Source of the DNA: Anaerolineales bacterium UBA5069
Lineage (GTDB): Bacteria > Chloroflexota > Anaerolineae > Caldilineales > Caldilineaceae
Reading direction: 5' to 3'
NCBI GenBank assembly: GCA_002415895.1
Contig: DIAV01000379.1
Span: forward strand, 8,611-13,728
Length of the DNA stretch: 5,118 bases
The translations under genes were made by a program, and so were the position numbers. Below the pieces are notes generated by a model. That model was not told where the DNA came from and ran no database searches. It saw only the letters and a list, made by a program, of their open reading frames with translations. Of the stretch, positions 1 to 5,118 are shown in pieces; position 1 is the first letter of the stretch; each line of letters starts with the position of its first letter.

Positions 1-8
1 AGTTCTCA

Positions 9-149
9 CTAGGGAATCACTGGAGTAGAGAAGCCCTGAGCGTCTCCATGCGCAAACGCCGCCTTGCACGGTTCGTGGTAAGATTGGGGAACCTGCATGT
101 GGATATGGTGCTCGGCGATCCCCAGCACAAATTTACGAACCACCTTCAT
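9..149 (-). CDS. Unrecognised 46-residue open reading frame (doubtful)
   Basis: This minus-strand frame runs from an ATG at 149-147 to a TAG at 11-9 and would encode 46 residues beginning MKVVRKFVLGIAEHHIHMQ. I recognise no family, signal peptide or membrane segment; the only visible feature is a histidine-rich patch (AEHHIH) near the N terminus. By hand count its codon positions hold about 67, 38 and 62 percent GC, a low second position as real genes show. The complementary plus-strand frame shares the same middle bases, so the pattern does not prove which strand codes, and that plus frame is also open from the left edge. No convincing ribosome binding site lies ahead of the ATG. It could be a small protein, the remnant of a decayed gene, or chance. 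It is divergent from the beta-mannosidase gene. Confidence 0.2.
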   Translation of the reverse strand: MKVVRKFVLGIAEHHIHMQVPQSYHEPCKAAFAHGDAQGFSTPVIP

Positions 150-241
150 GGTTGGCCCACAACCCCAGCGCAACCCCACGCCGCCGCACCCAAAGACGCA
201 GGCAAATCCAACGAACCGATTGGGAGAGAGAATTCACACAC
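150..241 (+). other. Leader region of the beta-mannosidase gene
   Basis: This short non-coding stretch precedes the GH2 start. It is C-rich and A-rich, and I see no strong sigma-70 promoter pair and no clear operator palindrome. Weak -10-like hexamers lie further upstream (TAAGAT at 79-84, TATGGT at 104-109), but neither has a matching -35 box at the right distance. The promoter may lie left of the window, or may not follow the sigma-70 consensus. Confidence 0.4.
222..230 (+). promoter_or_regulatory. Probable ribosome binding site of the GH2 gene
   Basis: A purine run GGGAGAGAG ends 11 bases before the ATG at 242. It is a moderate match to the Shine-Dalgarno sequence with somewhat long spacing. 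It supports the ATG at 242 over the upstream in-frame TTG at 152, which has no purine-rich sequence in front of it. Confidence 0.5.
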
Positions 242-2731
242 ATGCATAACCTTTCACTGTCCGGCGTCTGGCAATTGCGCGAAGCAGGTGACGCTACATG
301 GCTGCCCGCGACTGTCCCCGGCGGCGTTCACACCGATCTGCTTGCCGCAGGGCGTATACCTGACCCCTTTGTGGGCGACAATGAAGCGCATGTCGCCTGG
401 GTGGCCGAGCGCGATTGGGAGTACCGCACCAGCTTTGACGCCCCCGCCAGTCTGCTTGCCGCCGGGCGTGTGGAGCTTGTATGTGACGGGCTGGACACGC
501 TCGCCACCGTGGAACTGAATGGACAACCCGTGGGCAGCGCCGACAACATGTTCCGCCAATGGCGCTGGACAGTGGGCAACCTTTTACGCCCCACGGGCAA
601 CGAGCTTGTGATTCGCTTTGCGTCGCCCGTGGCCTTCGTGACTGCGGCGCAGGCGCAGCGCTATCTGCCCGGCGTCTCGCAGGCCATCGACGGCGCCCCG
701 CACCTGCGCAAAGCGCCCTGCCAATTCGGCTGGGATTGGGGTCCGCAGTTGCCGCCGATTGGCATTTGGAAGGATCTGCGCCTTGAGGGACACACAGTTG
801 CGCGCTTGGACGATGTGCATGTGAGGCAGCAGCATGACAATGGCCGCGTAACGATTCGCGTGACAGTCAGCGCTGCGCGCATGGCCGAGGGCGCGCTGGG
901 CGCTGCGCTGCGCCTGACTGCGCCCAACGCGGCCGTGCAGCACGCAACCTGCCCACTTGAGAACGGCATAGGCGAACTCACGCTTGTTGTTGAGGAGCCG
1001 CAGCTTTGGTGGCCCAATGGCTACGGCGCGCAGCCGCTCTACAGCGCTGAAGTAAACCTCCTGGGCGCAGAAGGGGACGTGCTCGACGCGCGCACGCTGC
1101 AGCTTGGCCTGCGCACGCTGGCATTGCGCCAGCAGCCCGATGTGTGGGGCAAGTCCTTCGAGTTTGTCGTCAATGGGCAGCGCATCTTTGCCAAAGGCGC
1201 CAACTGGATTCCCGCCGACTCCTTCCCGACGCGCATTAGCGATGACTATCTCGAAGCGCTCCTGCGCGGCGCGGCCGAAACCCACCAGAACATGCTGCGT
1301 GTGTGGGGCGGCGGCTTCTATGAGGAAGAGCGCTTCTACGATCTCTGCGACAAATACGGCATCCTTGTCTGGCAGGATTGCATCTTCTCGTGCAGCGTCT
1401 ATCCGCTGGACGATGCGGCATTCCTTGAGAATGTGCGCGTAGAGGTGCGCGAGAATGTGCGCCGCCTGCGCCAGCGCGCCAGCTTTGCGCTTTGGTGCGG
1501 CAACAACGAAATGGAGTGGGGCTGGGTGGATTGGGGGTGGAACAGCATACCCGAGCTTGCCCCCCTCAAGGCCGCGTATGATCGCTTCTTCCACCAAACG
1601 CTGCCCCAGTGGATTGCAGAAGATGACCCCGACAATGCCTACTGGCCGAGTTCGCCCTCCTCCGACGTGGCCTTCAGCGCGCCCAACGGCCAGGCGCAGG
1701 GCGATGCGCACTACTGGGAGGTGTGGCATGGCCGCAAACCCTTCACCGCCTATCGCGATCAGTTTCCCCGCTTCATGAGTGAGTTTGGCTTTCAGGCGCT
1801 GCCGCCACTGGCCACAATTGCCACCTATGCGGATGAAGCCGACTGGAACATGACTTCCTTCATTATGGAGCGCCATCAGAAGAACGCCAGCGGCAACTCG
1901 CTCATGGTGGGGCAAATGCTCGACAGTTTCCTCCTGCCCAAGGACTTTGCGTCGCTTGTCTACCTCAGCCTTGTGCTTCAGGCGGAAGGGATTCGCTATG
2001 GCGTTGAGCATTGGCGGCGGCACATGGATCGCGTTGCGGGCACCCTCTACTGGCAGCTTAACGACTGTTGGCCGGTGGCTTCGTGGTCGAGCATGGATTA
2101 CTTTGGCCGCTGGAAGGCGTTGCACTATGCGGCGCGCCGCTTCTTTGCGCCGCTGCTGCTCTCGATTGAGGATATGCCCGCGGCGCAGGGGCTCTATGTG
2201 AGCAGCGATCTGGGCCGCGCGTGGCAGGGCGAGATTCGCTGGTCGCTGGAGACAGTGGATGGCGACGTGCTCAAGCGCGGCAGCGAAGCGGTGGATGTGG
2301 CCGCGCACAGCGCGGCGCACATCGGCACGCTGAACTTTGCGCGCGAGGTGGACGCCGACAGCCGCCGCACACTCGTTTTTGTTGCCGAACTCTGGGGCGC
2401 AGAGGGGCGCGTGGCGCAGCAGGTTGCCACCTTCGCTCCCACCAAGCATGTGCGTCTTGAAGATCCCGCCATCACAGCGCACGTGCGCGTGGATGGTGAG
2501 ACCCTGCATATTGCCTTGCACGCGCAATCGCTTGCACGCCTGATTGAGCTTGCCTTTACCGGCGCGGACGTGATCTTCAGCGACAATTACTTTGACCTGC
2601 CCGCGGGGCGCCCCGTTGAGGTGACCGCGCCGCTGCCGTTGGGTTGGAACGCAGCGCAGGCGCAGGCCGCGCTCAAAATACAGTCAATCTACGACACCTA
2701 TGCACACGCGCCGGTCGCGACGCCGGCCTAA
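242..2731 (+). CDS. Beta-mannosidase, glycoside hydrolase family 2
   Basis: This gene encodes an 829-residue retaining exo-hydrolase expected to release terminal beta-linked mannose from manno- or gluco-mannan oligosaccharides. The length is usual for bacterial GH2 beta-mannosidases. The N-terminal jelly-roll sugar-binding domain covers about residues 3-190 and carries the family motif RKAPCQFGWDWGP at 156-168. An immunoglobulin-like sandwich follows (about 190-305), then the catalytic (beta/alpha)8 barrel (about 310-640), then C-terminal beta-sandwich sequence to the end. In the barrel are GANWIPADSFP (319-329), RVWGGGFYE (353-361), WCGNNE with the predicted acid/base Glu423, SEFGFQ with the predicted nucleophile Glu514, and NDCWPVASW (from 607). 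The 91-residue spacing of the two glutamates agrees with what I recall for Cellulomonas fimi Man2A (429 and 519). There is no signal peptide, so it should be cytoplasmic. ATG 242 was chosen because homologues begin just before the LSGVWQLR strand; an upstream TTG at 152 would add 30 arginine-rich residues. The GH3 gene follows after 22 bases. Family assignment is secure; the exact substrate is inferred. Confidence 0.95.
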   Translation: MHNLSLSGVWQLREAGDATWLPATVPGGVHTDLLAAGRIPDPFVGDNEAHVAWVAERDWEYRTSFDAPASLLAAGRVELVCDGLDTLATVELNGQPVGSADNMFRQWRWTVGNLLRPTGNELVIRFASPVAFVTAAQAQRYLPGVSQAIDGAPHLRKAPCQFGWDWGPQLPPIGIWKDLRLEGHTVARLDDVHVRQQHDNGRVTIRVTVSAARMAEGALGAALRLTAPNAAVQHATCPLENGIGELTLVVEEPQLWWPNGYGAQPLYSAEVNLLGAEGDVLDARTLQLGLRTLALRQQPDVWGKSFEFVVNGQRIFAKGANWIPADSFPTRISDDYLEALLRGAAETHQNMLRVWGGGFYEEERFYDLCDKYGILVWQDCIFSCSVYPLDDAAFLENVRVEVRENVRRLRQRASFALWCGNNEMEWGWVDWGWNSIPELAPLKAAYDRFFHQTLPQWIAEDDPDNAYWPSSPSSDVAFSAPNGQAQGDAHYWEVWHGRKPFTAYRDQFPRFMSEFGFQALPPLATIATYADEADWNMTSFIMERHQKNASGNSLMVGQMLDSFLLPKDFASLVYLSLVLQAEGIRYGVEHWRRHMDRVAGTLYWQLNDCWPVASWSSMDYFGRWKALHYAARRFFAPLLLSIEDMPAAQGLYVSSDLGRAWQGEIRWSLETVDGDVLKRGSEAVDVAAHSAAHIGTLNFAREVDADSRRTLVFVAELWGAEGRVAQQVATFAPTKHVRLEDPAITAHVRVDGETLHIALHAQSLARLIELAFTGADVIFSDNYFDLPAGRPVEVTAPLPLGWNAAQAQAALKIQSIYDTYAHAPVATPA
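2710..2727 (+). other. Small GC-rich hairpin at the GH2 3' end
   Basis: GCCGG at 2710-2714 can pair with CCGGC at 2723-2727 around an 8-base loop that contains TCGCGA. It overlaps the last codons of the GH2 gene and ends 13 bases before the ribosome binding site of the GH3 gene. There is no T-run after it, so it is not an intrinsic terminator. In GC-rich DNA a five-pair stem can arise by chance; a role in translational coupling or mRNA stability is only a possibility. Confidence 0.25.
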
Positions 2732-2740
2732 CCCATTGAA

Positions 2741-2746
2741 AAGGAG
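2741..2746 (+). promoter_or_regulatory. Ribosome binding site fixing a GTG start for GH3
   Basis: AAGGAG lies 7 bases before the GTG at 2754, an ideal Shine-Dalgarno match and spacing. It sits in the 22-base gap between the two genes and decides the start. The in-frame ATG at 2700 inside the upstream gene has no comparable site and would add 18 basic residues absent from the family's usual N terminus. It is a better site than the one ahead of the GH2 gene. Confidence 0.85.
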
Positions 2747-2753
2747 TGACCTG

Positions 2754-5033
2754 GTGAATCATCCCGCAGATGTTGTGAGCCAATTGACGCTGGAGGAAAA
2801 GGCGGCGCTCTGCACTGGCGCCACCACGTGGACAACAACCGCGGTGGCGCACGCGCTGTTGCCCGAGATCATGATGACCGACGGCCCCCACGGCGTGCGC
2901 AAGACGCTGGAAGTGACGGGGCTTTCGTCGCCCAGCGTGCCCGCCACCTGCTTTCCCACCGCTTCGGCATCGGCCTGTTCGTGGAACCCTGCGCTGATCG
3001 GCGCAATGGGGCAAGCGATTGGTGAGGAGGCCGTGGCGCTGGGCGTGAATATTGTGCTGGGGCCGGGGGTCAACATCAAGCGCACGCCGCTGTGTGGGCG
3101 CAACTTCGAGTACTTCTCGGAAGACCCTTTTCTGGCCGGCACGCTGGCGGTGGCCTTTATCAACGGCGTGCAGGGTGAAGGCGTTGGCACATCGCTCAAA
3201 CACTTTGCCGCCAATAACCAGGAGAGCGAGCGCTTTCTGGTTAACGCACAGGTGGATGACCGCACCCTGCGCGAGATCTATCTGCCTGCGTTTGAAATGG
3301 CGGTCAAGCAGGCGCAGCCGTGGACGGTGATGTGCGCCTACAATCGTCTGAACGGCGTCTACTGCTCCGAGAACGAGTGGCTGCTCACGACCCTGCTCAA
3401 GCACGAGTGGGGCTTCCAGGGCTTCGTCGTCTCGGACTGGGGCGCGGTGCATGACCGTGTGGCTTCGCTTGCAGGCGGCCTTGATCTTGAGATGCCGGGC
3501 CCACGCCCCCGCCGCACGCGTGCGCTGGTTGATGCTGTGCAGAATGGCGCTTTGGATGTGGCCGTACTGGATGAGGCAACGCGCCGGATTGTGCGCGTGG
3601 CGGCGCTGGCCCAGCAAACCACAATGGGCGGCGCCTTTGATGTGGAGGGCCACCATGCGCTGGCGCGTCGCATTGCAGGCGAAAGCATGGTGCTCCTCAA
3701 GAATGACGGCACGCTGCCGCTCAAGGCGTCGCAGCGCATTGCTGTGATTGGACGTGCCGCGCAAAATGCCCATTTCCAGGGGGGCGGCAGCTCGCACATT
3801 AACCCCACGCGTGTTGACAGCCCGCTGGAGATGCTGCGCGCGGCGGCGCCCCATGCCGCCATCCACTGGTGCGCGGGCTACCCCGAGGGCGAAGCCACGG
3901 AGCGTGCGCTGATTGAGGAGGCCGTGATCGCAGCGCAGGCCGCTGACGTGGCGCTGGTCTATGTGGCGCTGCCCGGTTTCAAGGAGTCGGAGGGATACGA
4001 CCGCCCCGACCTTGACTTGACCGACCATCAGGTGGAGCTGATCAAGGCCGTCAGCGCCGTGCAATCGCGCACGGTTGTCATCGTCAACAGTGGCTCGGCC
4101 GTGGCGATGAGCGCATGGATTGATAGCGTCGCCGCCGTACTCCAGGCGTGGATGATGGGGCAGGCAGGCGGTGGCGCCATTGCCGATATCCTCTTCGGCG
4201 TGGTCAACCCCAGCGGCAAGCTGGCCGAAACCTTCCCCCTGCGCATTGAGGACACACCTGCCTACGTCAATTTCCCCGGTGACCTGGGCACTGTGCGCTA
4301 TGGTGAAGGGCTCTTTGTAGGCTACCGCTGGTATGACGCCCGCAACCTGCCCACGCTCTTCCCCTTTGGTTATGGTCTTAGCTATACAACTTTCACATAT
4401 AGCAATATTCAGGTATCGGCAGCGCGTGTGCGCGATGTCGACGGCGTGAGCGTTTCGGTGGATGTGACCAACAGCGGCCCCGTGCGCGGCATGGAGACGG
4501 TGCAGGTTTATGTGCATGATGTCCAGAGCACGCTGGTGCGACCGGTGCGAGAGCTTAAGGGATTTGCCAAGGTGGAATTGGAGCCGGGCGAGACAAAGCG
4601 CGTGACGGTTGCTCTGGATGCGCGCGCCTTCGCCTTCTGGCACGTTCTGCACCAGCAGTGGGTGGTGGAGAGTGGCGACTTTGACCTGCTTGTGGGTGCT
4701 TCGTCGGCGGACATGCGCGTGCAGGCGCGTGTGCGCGTGGAATCAACACAGGTGCTGCCCTCGCTGCTGAACCGCGAATCCACCGTGCGCAGTTGGCTGG
4801 AGGACGCGCACGGCAAGCAGGTCTTCGCGCCCCAGTTTGCGGCGATTGCGCAACTGATGGCGGCGACCTTTGGCGCGCCCGAAGAGGGCAGTGGCAACAT
4901 CGGCATGGACATGACAGGCTTCATCATGGAGATGCCGCTGATCAGTTTGTTGCAGTTCAACGAGGAGAGCTTGCCCGGCACCGCTGAGCAGATGGTGGAT
5001 GAGATGCTGGCGCAGATGCACGCGCTGGAGTAA
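2754..5033 (+). CDS. Beta-glucosidase-type glycoside hydrolase family 3
   Basis: This gene encodes a 759-residue retaining exo-glycosidase, most likely a beta-glucosidase acting in the cytoplasm on imported beta-linked oligosaccharides. Domain 1, a (beta/alpha)8 barrel (about 5-300), carries TDGPHGVR with sugar-binding Asp43 (42-49), GRNFEYFSEDP (115-125), KHFAANNQE (149-157) and VVSDWGAVHD with the predicted nucleophile Asp228. Domain 2, an alpha/beta sandwich (about 310-545), starts at MVLLKNDGTLPL (312) and contains GGGSSH (343-348), ESEGYDR (411-417) and FGYGLSYTTF (from 538). Glu413 is the likely acid/base by analogy with the GEGYD motif of Thermotoga neapolitana Bgl3B; Glu411 is the alternative. 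A fibronectin-III-like domain spans about 555-660. No PA14 insert is present. Residues about 663-759 form an extra, mainly helical tail containing EMPLISLLQF (726-735). There is no signal peptide. The GTG start follows AAGGAG at 2741-2746, 22 bases after the GH2 stop, so the two genes are probably co-transcribed. Beta-xylosidase or other GH3 activities cannot be excluded. Confidence 0.94.
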   Translation: MNHPADVVSQLTLEEKAALCTGATTWTTTAVAHALLPEIMMTDGPHGVRKTLEVTGLSSPSVPATCFPTASASACSWNPALIGAMGQAIGEEAVALGVNIVLGPGVNIKRTPLCGRNFEYFSEDPFLAGTLAVAFINGVQGEGVGTSLKHFAANNQESERFLVNAQVDDRTLREIYLPAFEMAVKQAQPWTVMCAYNRLNGVYCSENEWLLTTLLKHEWGFQGFVVSDWGAVHDRVASLAGGLDLEMPGPRPRRTRALVDAVQNGALDVAVLDEATRRIVRVAALAQQTTMGGAFDVEGHHALARRIAGESMVLLKNDGTLPLKASQRIAVIGRAAQNAHFQGGGSSHINPTRVDSPLEMLRAAAPHAAIHWCAGYPEGEATERALIEEAVIAAQAADVALVYVALPGFKESEGYDRPDLDLTDHQVELIKAVSAVQSRTVVIVNSGSAVAMSAWIDSVAAVLQAWMMGQAGGGAIADILFGVVNPSGKLAETFPLRIEDTPAYVNFPGDLGTVRYGEGLFVGYRWYDARNLPTLFPFGYGLSYTTFTYSNIQVSAARVRDVDGVSVSVDVTNSGPVRGMETVQVYVHDVQSTLVRPVRELKGFAKVELEPGETKRVTVALDARAFAFWHVLHQQWVVESGDFDLLVGASSADMRVQARVRVESTQVLPSLLNRESTVRSWLEDAHGKQVFAPQFAAIAQLMAATFGAPEEGSGNIGMDMTGFIMEMPLISLLQFNEESLPGTAEQMVDEMLAQMHALE
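4371..4415 (+). other. AT-rich patch inside the GH3 gene
   Basis: These 45 bases are about 31 percent GC, in a gene that is otherwise strongly GC-rich. They encode the end of the conserved FGYGLSYTTF motif and the linker into the fibronectin-III-like domain, and they use codons that are uncommon elsewhere in the gene (ACA, TAT, AAT, ATT, GTA). Part of this is forced by the conserved tyrosines and threonines. There is no frameshift and the protein sequence continues normally. Confidence 0.6.
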
Positions 5034-5118
5034 GGCGTGATGCCGGCGGAGAGGGTGTAGGCTTGCGCGAAGAAGGCCAGAGCTCAGATCGAGGCAGAAA
5101 CAGCAGGGATAACGATGG
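5034..5118 (+). other. Downstream region, possible start of a next gene
   Basis: No intrinsic terminator is visible after the GH3 stop, so transcription may continue. Two candidate starts for a further gene are present. A TTG at 5063 follows GGAGAGGG (5048-5055) by 7 bases and stays open to the right edge, but its residues (LREEGQSSDRGRNSRDNDG) look like low-complexity sequence. An ATG at 5115 follows AGGGA (5105-5109) by 5 bases, with only one further base in the window. I cannot decide between these, or exclude that neither is used. Confidence 0.3.

Noticed and set aside
152..241. N-terminal extension of the GH2 protein by 30 residues from a TTG at 152
   Set aside because: The extension is arginine-rich and unlike the family, no ribosome binding site precedes the TTG, and the ATG at 242 sits directly before the first conserved strand.
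48..518. A 156-codon plus-strand frame covering the left edge and the start of the GH2 gene
   Set aside because: It overlaps 277 bases of a secure gene in another frame, and its translation is proline-rich shadow sequence without a recognisable domain. Only its first 100 bases show any coding-like pattern, which is discussed as a separate finding.
584..2527. A 647-codon open frame on the minus strand, opposite the GH2 gene
   Set aside because: It is codon-aligned with the GH2 gene and stays open only because the sense gene does not use TTA, CTA or TCA codons over this stretch; it ends at the GH2 TTA at 584-586. The translation shows no recognisable domain, while the sense protein carries all the family motifs.
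2700..2753. N-terminal extension of the GH3 protein from the ATG at 2700
   Set aside because: It would overlap the GH2 gene and add 18 mostly basic residues. The strong AAGGAG at 2741-2746 is correctly spaced for the GTG at 2754 and not for this ATG.
2673..4652. A 659-codon open frame on the minus strand, opposite the GH3 gene
   Set aside because: Same cause: the GH3 gene lacks TTA, CTA and TCA codons over this span, so the complementary frame has no stops. It would run across both genes, has no family match that I can see and is rich in His, Arg and Ala as such shadows usually are.
5060..5078. Possible terminator hairpin after the GH3 gene
   Set aside because: The stem is five pairs with a G-U wobble and an 8- to 9-base loop, and no run of T follows it.
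1..5118. CRISPR array, tRNA or rRNA gene, insertion sequence ends, tandem repeats
   Set aside because: I saw no regularly spaced direct repeats, no tRNA-like cloverleaf or rRNA sequence and no terminal inverted repeats; apart from the two edges the window is filled by two intact enzyme genes.

Overview
The window comes from a GC-rich bacterium and is almost entirely filled by two plus-strand genes for cytoplasmic carbohydrate hydrolases. The DNA looks bacterial: genes are densely packed, the second gene has a clear Shine-Dalgarno sequence, it uses a GTG start, and there are no introns. The phylum cannot be fixed from the sequence. GC-rich, saccharolytic groups such as Chloroflexota or Actinomycetota would fit, but this is a guess.

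Layout. Bases 1-241 contain no confident gene. The first 150 bases show a codon-like base pattern and include a 46-codon minus-strand reading frame of unknown meaning. The region must also hold the leader of the first gene if transcription starts inside the window. Bases 242-2731 encode a full-length glycoside hydrolase family 2 beta-mannosidase with both catalytic glutamates visible. After 22 bases and a strong ribosome binding site, bases 2754-5033 encode a full-length glycoside hydrolase family 3 beta-glucosidase-type enzyme. It has the (beta/alpha)8 barrel, alpha/beta sandwich and fibronectin-III-like architecture, plus an extra C-terminal helical segment of about 95 residues. Bases 5034-5118 have no visible terminator and contain two candidate starts for a further gene that would run out of the window.

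How the genes work together. Neither protein has a signal peptide, so both should act on oligosaccharides already imported into the cell. A beta-mannosidase removes terminal beta-1,4-linked mannose and a family 3 enzyme removes terminal beta-linked glucose (or possibly xylose or another sugar). The pair would be able to finish the breakdown of gluco-mannan or galactoglucomannan oligosaccharides to monosaccharides. The short spacing and shared strand argue for one operon, which may continue beyond the right edge. No transporter, regulator or upstream endo-mannanase is visible, so the substrate assignment rests on the two families only.

The window looks like an ordinary polysaccharide-utilisation segment. 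I found no evidence for a previously undescribed system. The items most worth a second look are the GH3 C-terminal extension, the exact substrate of the GH2/GH3 pair, and the unexplained 150-base stretch at the left edge.
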